Shown here: positions 29,203-37,220 of the stretch, one piece after another | Layout of the letters: each line of letters opens with the position of its first letter | Numbering within the stretch: the stretch's first letter is position 1 | Virus record (IMG/VR): IMGVR_UViG_3300006077_000002 | Span: 29,818-93,817 of that record | DNA: 64,000 bases | Direction: 5' to 3' (one strand) | Source of the DNA: a virus | Translations under genes and position numbers: made by a program | The notes under the pieces: model-generated | The model's database searches: none | What the model was told of the DNA's origin: nothing | The model's input: the letters and a program-made list of their open reading frames with translations, nothing else

Positions 29203-29580
29203 ATGATGGAATTATCAGAGACAATTAGAGTTAAGTACGCTTCAGGGCTGTACTCAAATACAGAATTGGTGCTAGAATACAGCCCTTTGGTTGGTGCTAT
29301 GAAGGTACTGGAGATATTAAACTATGCGGTGGATAAAGATGTGCGTCCTGACCTACAAGGTATCATTGAGGACATGCCTAAAGTGCATACGATAACCTCT
29401 TTATACCATCGAGAGCTTCGTGAGAGTCATACACAGATTGAAGGAACCACTGAGACAACTGCTTGGAAAGACCGTGAGTTTGCAATTGATAAGCGTAGGT
29501 TAGACTTTAAGCTACGAGAAGAGTTGAGAGCGTATCCTTGGGTAACCCCAGATGTCTTGTCAAAGCTATATCATGACTAA
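29203..29580 (+). CDS. Unknown protein, first gene of the rightward operon
   Basis: 125 residues. AAGGAG lies 5 nt before a tandem ATGATG. Helical and charged; no domain recognised. First gene after the composite promoter and 120 bp from terL on the other strand, in an operon that also holds the probable small terminase. Confidence 0.6.
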   Translation: MMELSETIRVKYASGLYSNTELVLEYSPLVGAMKVLEILNYAVDKDVRPDLQGIIEDMPKVHTITSLYHRELRESHTQIEGTTETTAWKDREFAIDKRRLDFKLREELRAYPWVTPDVLSKLYHD

Positions 29581-30148
29581 GACCTGTACCAAATGTGGTG
29601 TTACAGCCACAGGTCAGGGCCAGATAATTAAAGAATTCGTTAAGAGTTCTGGGTATAAGTACGGGATAGAAGCTACGTGTAAGCGTTGTCATAACCTAGG
29701 GAAGACTGCCAATGATGTTGTTGGCCCATACTCACTCCTTACGGAGAAGCCTAGCCCTAAGGTATGTGCTTGTTGTGGTAAGGAGAGCTATGTATATGGT
29801 AGAGACTTCCGCCATGTTAGGTCAACCAGAGCAAGTTCCTCAGCATATCTTCCTATATGTAAGGGATGTGAGCAGGTTGCTTGCTTGGTATTGGGAGAGT
29901 TTCAACACTTAATACGTGAAGGTAAACACCTGGAAGGTGGACCAGAAGACCCTTGGTATAAGGAGCTGTTATCAGCCTTCTATTTAATGACGTTGGGTCA
30001 TATACCAGACCGTGATGTACTGAGCTTCCCAGCTCGCTACGCATTACCAAATGGAACGCCGTGTGTACGGTCAGCAAAACGCATCTGGCAAATCAAGCTT
30101 GATGTTGGTTATTCTCAAAAGGAGATTGTAGATGAAAGTGGATTCTAA
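29573..30148 (+). CDS. Zinc-ribbon protein with two CxxC pairs
   Basis: 191 residues from the ATG at 29573, which overlaps the previous stop as ATGACTAA; an ATG at 29552 is also possible. Two zinc sites are visible: CTKCG...CKRCH and CACCG...CKGCE. The first resembles the zinc ribbon at the N-terminus of many phage HNH-type endonucleases, but I see no HNH catalytic core, so a DNA- or RNA-binding role is as likely. The last 80 residues are unique. Confidence 0.55.
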   Translation: MTKTCTKCGVTATGQGQIIKEFVKSSGYKYGIEATCKRCHNLGKTANDVVGPYSLLTEKPSPKVCACCGKESYVYGRDFRHVRSTRASSSAYLPICKGCEQVACLVLGEFQHLIREGKHLEGGPEDPWYKELLSAFYLMTLGHIPDRDVLSFPARYALPNGTPCVRSAKRIWQIKLDVGYSQKEIVDESGF

Positions 30149-30569
30149 TATTGTAGGTACGGATGGTTCAGATAAACTGTTGCCAAACTTTACTGAACTC
30201 GAAACTAAGATACTGGTGGCCAGCCTAGAGGGCGGCTCAACAAAACAAATTGCGGCTATGCTTAGGGTTCCCCCTACGTTCATCCGTACGTTCTTGAACA
30301 AGGGGAAGGTTAAAGAATACCTTAGAGAACAGAAAGAACTGGCCGCAGAATTAGTACAGCTTAAGATTCAAGAGCTTCTTACTGGAGTTGTTGAACAGCG
30401 TATTGAAGAAGCGGATGGTGATATGTCAAAGATAACTAAGAAGGATACTCTTGAAGTTATTAAGGTGTTGCAAGACATCAGCTCTGGAATTGTTAAAGGT
30501 GCCCAGAAGAGTGAGAGCGAGGATAAGTATGCTGCTATCCTTGGGTTGGTGATGAAAGATGAGGACTGA
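30132..30569 (+). CDS. Probable terminase small subunit
   Basis: 145 residues. Residues 20-60 look like a helix-turn-helix (ETKILVASLEGGSTKQIAAM, then VPPTFIRTFLNKGKV), followed by long charged helices and an acidic end. This is the usual architecture of small terminases, which recognise the packaging site and form a ring. It lies near terL on the opposite strand. AAAGGAG is 6 nt before the ATG. It could also be a transcription regulator. Confidence 0.55.
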   Translation: MKVDSNIVGTDGSDKLLPNFTELETKILVASLEGGSTKQIAAMLRVPPTFIRTFLNKGKVKEYLREQKELAAELVQLKIQELLTGVVEQRIEEADGDMSKITKKDTLEVIKVLQDISSGIVKGAQKSESEDKYAAILGLVMKDED

Positions 30570-30738
30570 GTGGCAGGACTTTGTCCGCTCCAATTATAAG
30601 GTGATGACAGTTGAGCATATGGCTTATCTCTTGGGTGTTACCCGCACAGAGATACTTCAGGAGTTTCCTATGCTTCAAAGAAATAGTCCAGATAGAAGTA
30701 TTCAAACACTGGTAATTATTAGGCCTAGACATGACTAA
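30559..30738 (+). CDS. Small protein of 59 residues with HTH-like helix pair
   Basis: Begins at ATG 30559 inside the end of the previous gene and ends with ATGACTAA overlapping the next. The segment TVEHMAYLLGVTRTEILQEF could be a helix-turn-helix. Overlap at both ends strongly suggests a real gene in the operon. Function unknown. Confidence 0.55.
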   Translation: MRTEWQDFVRSNYKVMTVEHMAYLLGVTRTEILQEFPMLQRNSPDRSIQTLVIIRPRHD

Positions 30739-31507
30739 GAGACAGCGTTGGGTTTACAACTATAAGTCCCCCGTCCCTCGTTTAGGAAAGGAAGGTGCTG
30801 GAATAGAACCACCTCTAATAGTTCCTGGAGTTGAACAGTTGATATGCCTAGGCTGTGGCACTGAGATTAATATCCTTAGAGCTAAGAGTAGGTTCAAAGA
30901 TGATACCAATCGTATGCTGAAGACATTCTCTGGGTTCTACCCTAAGCAGCCTGAGGCTTGTGCATGTGACCTTATGGAAATTGAGGTTAGTCTTGAGGGT
31001 CAGCTCACAGTACGGTCAGACAGCCCAGAACTAATTAGGTGGCAGGTACGAAGTCCTAAGGGGTTGGTCCTTACGCTTGCCCGTTCATTGGGAAATGATA
31101 TTCCTACATACATCTCCCCACCACTGGAGGAGTATTCCAAAACTGTGTACAAGAATCCCAAATGGGAAATCGAGATGTTAGACCACTTGGATATGCACCA
31201 GTTCAAACCTAAGGAGCGAGAGGTTGTACTGCCAGGCACTGATGCTGACAGAGATTTCTTCCTTCGTTGTTATGCCTACACCTACAAGGTGTGTGTCTCA
31301 GAGAACCAAAGTACATACCTACCAACAGGTCATAGGGTTTCTTACAATCCTGACCTTAAGGGCGAGAGGTCTTACCCAGAACACCTCATAGCCAACCTTC
31401 ACCTTCGTTCCCTCTCGCCCCTGCGGTTAGAACTTGAAGGAATAACAGACCCTTTCCATAGGGCAAACCTCACACTGCAATATGCTAAAACTTTGAGGGT
31501 TCCATAA
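30731..31507 (+). CDS. Unknown protein, last gene of the operon
   Basis: 258 residues. Cysteines in LICLGCGTE and EACACD might bind a metal. Otherwise unrecognised. It overlaps the previous gene by 8 nt and is followed at once by the GC-rich tandem repeat that opens the 2 kb gene-free region. Confidence 0.6.
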   Translation: MTKRQRWVYNYKSPVPRLGKEGAGIEPPLIVPGVEQLICLGCGTEINILRAKSRFKDDTNRMLKTFSGFYPKQPEACACDLMEIEVSLEGQLTVRSDSPELIRWQVRSPKGLVLTLARSLGNDIPTYISPPLEEYSKTVYKNPKWEIEMLDHLDMHQFKPKEREVVLPGTDADRDFFLRCYAYTYKVCVSENQSTYLPTGHRVSYNPDLKGERSYPEHLIANLHLRSLSPLRLELEGITDPFHRANLTLQYAKTLRVP

Positions 31508-31604
31508 CCTCCCCCAGAATAACCTCCCCCAGAATAACCTTAGGGGAACCCCCAGAATAACCTTAGGGGAACCCCCAGAATAACCTTAGGGGAACCTTAG
31601 GGGA
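31508..31604. repeat. GC-rich tandem repeat, unit about 23 bp
   Basis: Three full units beginning CCCCAGAATAA and ending CCTTAGGGGAAC, with partial copies on both sides. Each unit can fold CCCC against GGGG. It starts right after the stop codon of the preceding operon and may act as a transcription barrier or binding array. Confidence 0.8.
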
Positions 31605-31691
31605 CTTTCAAAAACCTCCCGCAAATTTCTGGCTATGGGCCCTGGGGTTTGAACCTTAAGTATACCTTAACCCTCCCCCTCTACCCCCTAA

Positions 31692-32675
31692 GTGTTACTA
31701 ATAGTTACACCTCTGTTACCTTTCGTAACACTTCAACAATTCTTTTCCTATTTAAGCAAGACTTAAGAAAGAACTCACCTCAGAAACTCCTTATATTTAA
31801 TATAAGTGTTACCATTCGTAACACAACAGAAATAAACAGGTGTACCTAAGGTCACGCTTAAGGTCTATCGAAGGTTACATCTGAGTGAAAAATTCTTTTT
31901 GTGCTTTAAGCATATCTTAAGGAAGAACTCGCATAGGCTAAAAAGAGGCTCCTTCATAACATACCTTCAAATAAGCTTAAAGTCTAAATGATAATGATTA
32001 TCATAGTCACTTTCATTTCACTTTTTGACTCTTAAAAGGGTAAAAAATACACCCCTAAAAACAGGGCTATAAACGCCCTAAAATCGCTTAAAGGCACGAA
32101 AAAACGGTATGAATATATTGATGTACTAAACAGCGTTATACACGTACAGACCCCTTAAAAGGCTTTTAAAGGTGATAATGATAATCAATACGGACTGTAT
32201 AACTTTTAACCAATTTGTTGTATAAAAAGTAATCAATAAGAAAAACTTATACTGATAACGATAATCAATACCATAAAGGGACGGCACGCTAAATGATAAC
32301 GATAACCAAAATCAAAACCAAAGGACTCCTAAAGTTAATTGATAACGATACTCAATATCATAACCGCTATTCTAATTGATAATGATAACTAATATCATAA
32401 CCAAAGGACTCTAAAGCTAATTGATAACGATAACCAAAATCAAAACCAAAGGACAATAAGGGCTAATTGATAATGGTTATCACTATCAGAACACTTTAGG
32501 TCACGCCCTAAATGATAATGACTATCAATATCGCCCCTGAGAACTCTTCTAATTGATAATGATTATCACTATCGCACCCCTGAAGTAGGACTAAATGATA
32601 ACGATTATCAATACGGCTAGTGACGATGAAATTCCAAATTAAAGCGTCAATTCAGGGTGTTACGAAAGGTAACAC
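31692..32675. promoter_or_regulatory. Operator-like palindromes GTGTTAC-N5-GTAACAC
   Basis: Perfect 7-5-7 copies at 31806-31824 and 32657-32675; a 6-5-6 copy at 31714-31730; an imperfect one at 31692-31710. After two copies the flank ACAACAGAAA is also conserved. The two-fold symmetry with an arm-to-arm spacing of one helical turn is typical of a dimeric DNA-binding protein. Confidence 0.75.
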
Positions 32676-32731
32676 AACAGAAAAAAACATTGCTTGAAAA
32701 AGGCGATTTAAGCTTAGATTAAGAAAGAAGT
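31751..32731. repeat. Three TTTAAGC...AAGRAAGAA boxes
   Basis: Copies at 31751-31776, 31905-31930 and 32707-32731. The first two hold the inverted repeat TTAAG-N5-CTTAA followed by AAGAACTC or GAAGAACTC; the third is looser. Each lies downstream of a GTGTTAC palindrome. The TTTAAGCA core is also the box doubled in the composite promoters at 29121 and 41506. Confidence 0.65.
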
Positions 32732-32797
32732 GGGTACTCTCGCACGTTGCGTGTTTCTATATACTTTTTAAGGGCAACTAAATGAGAATGATTATCA
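31989..32797. repeat. Array of twelve Fur-box-like elements
   Basis: Fifteen-bp cores of the form TGATAAYGATWATCA begin at 31989, 32173, 32253, 32294, 32340, 32377, 32422, 32468, 32513, 32554, 32596 and 32783. The copies at 31989 and 32554 are TGATAATGATTATCA. The nine from 32253 to 32596 are spaced 37-46 bp, mean near 43 bp, about four helical turns. The core matches most of the known gammaproteobacterial Fur box (GATAATGATAATCATTATC). The DNA between is partly repeated too (ACCAAAGGACTC). Confidence 0.85.
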
Positions 32798-32968
32798 ACT
32801 GAAAGTAATCTTAAGAAAAAATATTAATTTAAAATCCATAGGAAACTCTTTTTTATACACGTTATAATTTCGACGTTCCAAATATGAAGATTGATTTTTA
32901 ACTTTTCTCTTTGGACGTGATTTTTTAAAACGTGAAACAAATGGTAAACGAACGGTAAATGAAGTTCG

Positions 32969-33038
32969 TGCTATACTTTCACTGTTCGACTGATTAAGCC
33001 TGAGAGTAAAATCTCTAAATCAGATAACATCTTTTTTT
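32969..33038 (+). promoter_or_regulatory. Extended -10 promoter-like site followed by a hairpin and T run
   Basis: TGC-TATACT at 32969-32977, then CTGATT (32990-32995) pairing with AATCAG (33018-33023) around a GAGA/TCTC inner stem, then TTTTTTT at 33032-33038. It could be a very short transcript such as a primer or small RNA. There is no -35 box. Confidence 0.35.
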
Positions 33039-33241
33039 GTAACAATCTCCCTGCTAGTCTACTTCAATTTAGGAGTAGGTGATAAGGGTAACACCTCAAA
33101 AAATACCATTGTCAAAAATCTCAAAATATGAAAAATTTGAGTATCCATAAAAAAAGTTGAAATTTTAGAATTTCATCTGTTTATATAGGGCGGTTGTAAA
33201 ATCTTTGTTAGTTAAAAGTAATGTATTGCCTATAACATTTT

Positions 33242-33257
33242 GATAACATTAGTTATC
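33242..33257. repeat. Palindrome GATAAC-ATTA-GTTATC
   Basis: Perfect 6-bp inverted repeat with a 4-bp centre, in AT-rich DNA. It resembles a half of the Fur-like element but with a different centre. Possible operator. Confidence 0.35.
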
Positions 33258-33366
33258 TGTAAATGGCGGTATAACACTATATAAACGGTTGATATTATTA
33301 TAGGAAGATAAATGCTTTCTATCTATTCATTAAAAAACTAATATAACGTAAAACGTATTGGATAGC

Positions 33367-33440
33367 ACTTCGCTTTGTAACTAGGGCTAAATCTATGAAG
33401 TGTGAACGGGTGATAATAAAAATCATAAAGCCCGTTTTTT
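33367..33440 (+). ncRNA. Possible small structured RNA ending in a rho-independent terminator
   Basis: CACTTC (33367-33372) pairs with GAAGTG (33397-33402). Next, AACGGG (33405-33410) pairs with CCCGTT (33431-33436) and is followed by a T run to 33440, a good intrinsic terminator. It lies 100 nt before the first early gene, with no reading frame before it, so it either ends a small RNA or attenuates a leader. Confidence 0.5.
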
Positions 33441-33456
33441 AATTTGCTTTCACCGT

Positions 33457-33488
33457 TTCAAAAAGTATCTTTTTAGGTATTTTTTGAA
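33457..33488 (+). promoter_or_regulatory. A/T-stem hairpin in the leader of the first early gene
   Basis: TTCAAAAA and TTTTTGAA form a perfect 8-bp stem with a 16-nt loop, 52 nt before the ATG at 33541. It may be part of the early leader. Weak evidence. Confidence 0.3.
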
Positions 33489-33540
33489 GTGGTAAAACAC
33501 TCAAATTTCCCGCAATTAAGCGGACAAAAAAGGGCTTATT

Positions 33541-34335
33541 ATGGCTAAAAATACTACAAAAAACACGGCAACTACACCTGCGATTGAAACTGAAACTACT
33601 CTAATCACTGATGAAAACACGGTTATTGGTACGGGTATTCTTAATGAATTAGCGGATAATTTGGTAGCGGTTGATACATCATCAATTAAATTTTTCAAAT
33701 GGGCGAAACAGGTTTACACTGACGGCGGTTCAAAAAACAGTGAGGCTAGTTTTGCAGAAGTTGAAAAGCTAATTGCAAAAACTTTAAGTGATGTTCACGT
33801 TAAAAGCATTGTAAACCGTGTTAAGAAAATTAACGGCATTGTGTATGATGTTTACAAAAATGGTTTGATGTTTGAAGTTGATTTGGTAACTTTTGGAAAT
33901 ATTGAGAGTGCTACACAATTTATAACAAGCCGTACTAAGGCGGTAACTGAGGGAAATCCGATTTTCAAAAAAGTTGATGGGAAATTAACTCCAACCACTC
34001 TAAAAATTGCAAAGGGTGCAATGACTAAGGCGGTGAATAAAGCGTATAAAGAAACGTGTAAAGCAAATGGAGTTAAAAAATTGGTAGCCTCACATCACCG
34101 TCAATATAACAATCTTTTAACAGATTTGGTTGATGATGTTACAAAAATGTATGTAACTGAAAAAGACGAAGAGGCAAAATTTGAAGCCCTTAACAAGATG
34201 ATTGAGGCATTCTTGGAGGGGTGTACTGTTGAACACAGAAAAGCACTTGAGGCAAAATTCTCAAAAGAGGTAGCGGTTAATACAACTGAAAAAGCACCTG
34301 AAACTACGGAAGAAATGGAAGCAAAAGTTTCTTAG
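33541..34335 (+). CDS. Early protein of unknown function
   Basis: 264 residues. First gene after the control region. Thr-rich N-terminus, helical charged body (EAEKLIAKTLSDVHVKSIVN-like), acidic C-terminus (TTEKAPETTEEMEAKV). No domain recognised. Its place makes it a candidate for a highly expressed early, host-takeover or origin-binding protein. Confidence 0.65.
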   Translation: MAKNTTKNTATTPAIETETTLITDENTVIGTGILNELADNLVAVDTSSIKFFKWAKQVYTDGGSKNSEASFAEVEKLIAKTLSDVHVKSIVNRVKKINGIVYDVYKNGLMFEVDLVTFGNIESATQFITSRTKAVTEGNPIFKKVDGKLTPTTLKIAKGAMTKAVNKAYKETCKANGVKKLVASHHRQYNNLLTDLVDDVTKMYVTEKDEEAKFEALNKMIEAFLEGCTVEHRKALEAKFSKEVAVNTTEKAPETTEEMEAKVS

Positions 34336-34412
34336 TATTCTTAGATACTCCCAAATTATGGGGGTATCCATAGAGTTCTAAACTCAAATTCTAATGTATG
34401 TAGGAGTACACT

Positions 34413-34538
34413 ATGAAATATTTTCTCACTTTTGTTGTAATTGTTGCGGTGCATACCGCCCTAAATGCCTCTGATTGTATCGACCCGTTTGATAATAACG
34501 GCACCTGTGGTAATCCCGTAGTATGGGTTAAGGGGTAA
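34413..34538 (+). CDS. Small exported peptide with two cysteines
   Basis: 41 residues: a signal peptide (MKYFLTFVVIVAVHTALNAS, cut likely after ALNA) leaving about 22 residues with Cys at SDCIDP and GTCGNP, which could form a disulphide in the periplasm. TAGGAG precedes the ATG. It may act on the cell envelope, for example against superinfection; this is a guess. Confidence 0.55.
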   Translation: MKYFLTFVVIVAVHTALNASDCIDPFDNNGTCGNPVVWVKG

Positions 34539-34541
34539 ATT

Positions 34542-34814
34542 ATGGTAGAACATTCACATTATCAAAAATATTCTGCAATTCCTTTGCAGATGGCAGAAAT
34601 CCCTCAACGTCAAAAATTATCAACTGTTTTTGACAACTTCAATTTTACAAAGTCCCGCCTTGATGGGTATATTTCCCACAAATCTAAAAATTCCCACCCT
34701 AAATTTAAAAATTCCCACGATATTCTACGGGAAAAAACTTTGCGTGGAAATGTAGATAGAGCTTTAGCCCTTGTGGTATTTTCCACAAATGCATCTTTAG
34801 ATATTGAGGGATAA
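34542..34814 (+). CDS. Unknown early protein
   Basis: 90 residues, basic, with a Ser/Lys/His-rich middle (SHKSKNSHPKFKNSHD) holding a short internal repeat, and a hydrophobic C-terminal third. Ribosome-binding site overlaps the end of the preceding peptide (AAGGGGTAAATTATG). Not recognised. Confidence 0.5.
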   Translation: MVEHSHYQKYSAIPLQMAEIPQRQKLSTVFDNFNFTKSRLDGYISHKSKNSHPKFKNSHDILREKTLRGNVDRALALVVFSTNASLDIEG

Positions 34815-34816
34815 TT

Positions 34817-34999
34817 ATGGAAGAAATTATTGTATTTGACCAAGATTTTCACACTTATTATCACGTAAATTATGCGGGTAAAATGGATTTAATTACAGAC
34901 CTTGAGAAATTCCTTGAGGCTTGTCTTATAGATGGGAGAATGCCTAAATTTGAAATAGGTATTGATGTTATGCAAGGGGAAAATTATGACCAAAACTAA
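34817..34999 (+). CDS. Unknown 60-residue early protein
   Basis: Starts 2 nt after the previous stop and overlaps the next gene by 14 nt. Acidic, alpha/beta. Not recognised. Confidence 0.5.
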   Translation: MEEIIVFDQDFHTYYHVNYAGKMDLITDLEKFLEACLIDGRMPKFEIGIDVMQGENYDQN

Positions 35000-35318
35000 A
35001 ATCTCAAAGCACGGGTTTTCTAAACCCTCTTTCCGCCTAAACGATATTTCTGGCATTGAACTTGACAGACAACCAAGAGCAAAAGTTAGAGATGCTAGGG
35101 TAGAATTTGCCAAAGCAAATCCAAAACTACCTCACGGAAAATTGAAAATTCGTGTAATTAGTGCAGATGGTACAGCCCGTAAAGTTAATCAGTCCGCAAA
35201 ATTCAAGGAAGTTTACGGCAAAAAGAAGTATGGAAAAGCTTATGGTGATGATAATTCTATGGTGGAAACTTCAAATAAACAATTAAATATCGCTGAAATT
35301 GGCGAGGGGAGAAAATAA
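34986..35318 (+). CDS. Basic early protein
   Basis: 110 residues from ATG 34986, chosen because AAGGGGAAAATT stands right before it (an in-frame upstream ATG at 34962 has no such site). Strongly basic (ARKVNQSAKFKEVYGKKKYG), so it may bind nucleic acid. Shares one base with the next gene. Confidence 0.5.
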   Translation: MTKTKISKHGFSKPSFRLNDISGIELDRQPRAKVRDARVEFAKANPKLPHGKLKIRVISADGTARKVNQSAKFKEVYGKKKYGKAYGDDNSMVETSNKQLNIAEIGEGRK

Positions 35319-35560
35319 TGGCAACTATTACAGCACCAATTATGGTTATGACGGGATTTTCAAGTATGAAGATTTCAGAGAAAGTTAAAATTAAGATTAA
35401 CACTCACCTACTTTCTGAGGGAGCCAAGAAATTATTGGCTAGTCCTATGGGGTGGCACGTCCGTATTAAGCACGGCAGTCCTGCAATCTGTGGCGGTGGA
35501 GTGTACTACAAAGTAACCAAAGGGTCGTATTCTCTAATTTCCCTTAACGGAAAGGGGTAA
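35318..35560 (+). CDS. Unknown early protein
   Basis: 80 residues. GGCGAGGGGAGAAAATAATGG supplies the ribosome-binding site inside the previous gene. Beta-rich with a Gly-Gly-Gly turn. Not recognised. Confidence 0.5.
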   Translation: MATITAPIMVMTGFSSMKISEKVKIKINTHLLSEGAKKLLASPMGWHVRIKHGSPAICGGGVYYKVTKGSYSLISLNGKG

Positions 35561-35562
35561 TT

Positions 35563-35793
35563 ATGGCACCTAAATTCGGGAATGTTAGAATGAAACCAAT
35601 TGAAATTAAGGAATTTCAGGAGTGGATAGAAAAAGAATTTGATGTTTCCTTTGGTGGGGCGGGTGATGTGATTATTGAGTACCAAAAGTATTTGATTGCC
35701 AATGAATTTCAGCACCATTATGGGGAAAACACCCAAGAACAGTGGTTAATTCTACAAATTACTAAATTCGTTGAGAATTTCAGCAAGAATTAA
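35563..35793 (+). CDS. Unknown early protein
   Basis: 76 residues, alpha-helical, starts 2 nt after the previous stop (AAAGGGGTAATTATGG). Not recognised. Confidence 0.5.
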   Translation: MAPKFGNVRMKPIEIKEFQEWIEKEFDVSFGGAGDVIIEYQKYLIANEFQHHYGENTQEQWLILQITKFVENFSKN

Positions 35794-35853
35794 GTAAGTT
35801 TTGGATATACTACGGCTCTCAGGTCGGAAGGAAAACACAAGGGTTTTTGCTAG

Positions 35854-35875
35854 GGTACACTTCCTACGGTGTACC
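35854..35875 (+). promoter_or_regulatory. Hairpin in the leader before the 168-residue gene
   Basis: GGTACAC and GTGTACC form a perfect 7-bp stem with an 8-nt loop; an outer AGGGT/ACCCT pair can close it. It sits in a 126-nt gap without a gene, so it probably marks a leader or processing site. Confidence 0.45.
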
Positions 35876-35919
35876 TTATGGAGTAACCCTCCAAATTTAG
35901 ATAGTGTAGGAGCTATATT

Positions 35920-36426
35920 ATGAAAAAAGAATTATTACTAGAAGTGTTGAAGGGTGGGGAGGCTATGAAATCAGCCGTCCTTGAGTATGGAATTACAGGA
36001 AAGGATTTATTCCCGATTGTTGAGCTTATGGGGAAATCTACATATAAAGAGATTCGCCAAGAGTTCAGCCAAATTATGGGCGAGAATGGGCTTGATGGTA
36101 ACTTTCGTGGGGAAGAATTTACCCGAAGTGACCTAAAAACTATGGCAGAGTCAGCAGAGCAACACGCTGAAACACTTTCAGAGCGTGCTTATGAGGCACA
36201 TATGAATGGTGAAGATACCACAATTCTGCGATTACGTATGAACAAGCAAGCTGAATGGTGGTTTGCCTATGATTCTGCTTACCACGAAACAGAATTCTTG
36301 ATTCCTGAAATGTGTGACCGTGCTTTCACCATCGAGCTTGTTGGTACTAACACTTTCAAAATTAAGGGCGGTGGCTATATTCTGCCAACTAACATTAAAA
36401 CCCTACTTCAAGCGGAGGACGTATAA
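35920..36426 (+). CDS. Unknown early protein
   Basis: 168 residues, acidic and helical (SDLKTMAESAEQHAETLSER) with a beta C-terminus. Begins a second small operon after a structured leader. Not recognised. Confidence 0.55.
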   Translation: MKKELLLEVLKGGEAMKSAVLEYGITGKDLFPIVELMGKSTYKEIRQEFSQIMGENGLDGNFRGEEFTRSDLKTMAESAEQHAETLSERAYEAHMNGEDTTILRLRMNKQAEWWFAYDSAYHETEFLIPEMCDRAFTIELVGTNTFKIKGGGYILPTNIKTLLQAEDV

Positions 36427-36695
36427 TGGAAAAGCTTTACGAAGCCATAAATAATGGCGAAATTCAACTACACATAGGCACTAAGTATGCGGTGATTAAC
36501 AACACCGTAACCGTGCAAATTACAGGAGCCAAAAAATGCGAAGTCCATCTTATAGATGGTCAAGATGGTGACGTAATGGACCAATGGCGGTTTATCTCTT
36601 GTGGTGATATTGAGAAATTGACCGAGCGTGTTCTTTCTGCTTGTAAAAGTGGGCGGTTTTCATATGAAATGAATAAATTGTCAAGGGATTACTAA
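36426..36695 (+). CDS. Unknown early protein
   Basis: 89 residues; shares one base with the gene before and one with the gene after (TAATG). Beta-rich first half, helical end. Not recognised. Confidence 0.5.
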   Translation: MEKLYEAINNGEIQLHIGTKYAVINNTVTVQITGAKKCEVHLIDGQDGDVMDQWRFISCGDIEKLTERVLSACKSGRFSYEMNKLSRDY

Positions 36696-37021
36696 TGACT
36701 AAAATTTATAGCGGGTTCTTCAACGGAACCCATCACATCACACACCAGTTTGCTCCTGGAAATTGTAAATTACCAGTAGGAGTTTTTGAGGGTGACTCAA
36801 TTGATTTCTACATTCTAGGAACTTACCAAGCTGATGGTTTTTTAGGGCTTGTTATTCAGGGGCATCAACCCAATGGCACTCCATATCATATCACCCAAAA
36901 AGTGCCTGATGGAGTACCACCAGTTGAGATGGGTCGCCAAATTATGGCACACCCTGAAAACATCATCAAGACCACTGGTCCTGAGGTAATTACACTTGTC
37001 GCAGGATTCCACCGTGCGTAA
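36695..37021 (+). CDS. Unknown early protein
   Basis: 108 residues, beta-rich and compact (FYILGTYQADGFLGLVIQG). Ribosome-binding site AAGGGATT. Not recognised. Confidence 0.5.
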   Translation: MTKIYSGFFNGTHHITHQFAPGNCKLPVGVFEGDSIDFYILGTYQADGFLGLVIQGHQPNGTPYHITQKVPDGVPPVEMGRQIMAHPENIIKTTGPEVITLVAGFHRA

Positions 37022-37220
37022 TGATGTAGTACTTCGTTCAGTTGATGGTAAATACCAACTGAAAACACAAGCTCAAGTATGCCGTATGCTTCATAAGAAG
37101 TTTGGCGGTTCCCCTGATGTTCCCCATAAGTGGGAACAGTTAGGCGATTTTGTAGAGTACAACGACAAATTGTACCTACTTAGCAAAGACCTAAAGGAGT
37201 TGGTATGCGTAGCACATTGA
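37014..37220 (+). CDS. Unknown early protein with GTG start
   Basis: 68 residues from GTG 37014, chosen because AGGA lies 8 nt upstream; a TTG at 36996 is an alternative. It overlaps both neighbours. Not recognised. Confidence 0.45.
   Translation: MRNDVVLRSVDGKYQLKTQAQVCRMLHKKFGGSPDVPHKWEQLGDFVEYNDKLYLLSKDLKELVCVAH

Larger units (their letters stand above)
31508..33540. other. 2 kb gene-free control region, probable replication origin
   Basis: No convincing gene. It is packed with separate repeat families (listed one by one below): GC-rich tandem repeats, GTGTTAC-N5-GTAACAC palindromes, TTTAAGC boxes, twelve Fur-box-like elements, then AT-rich DNA with hairpins and a terminator. Iterated binding sites followed by AT-rich DNA at the start of the early genes is what replication origins look like; this is inference. 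Confidence 0.6.

Noticed and set aside
31649-31849. 66-residue open frame in the control region
   Set aside because: It overlaps the operator palindromes and TTTAAGC box, has no ribosome-binding site and an odd composition. Not a gene.
31989-32003. Attachment site for integration
   Set aside because: No integrase gene and twelve related copies; fits a protein-binding array instead.
32253-32610. CRISPR array
   Set aside because: Repeats of about 15-22 bp are degenerate and palindromic, and the intervening sequence is itself partly repeated. No cas genes.
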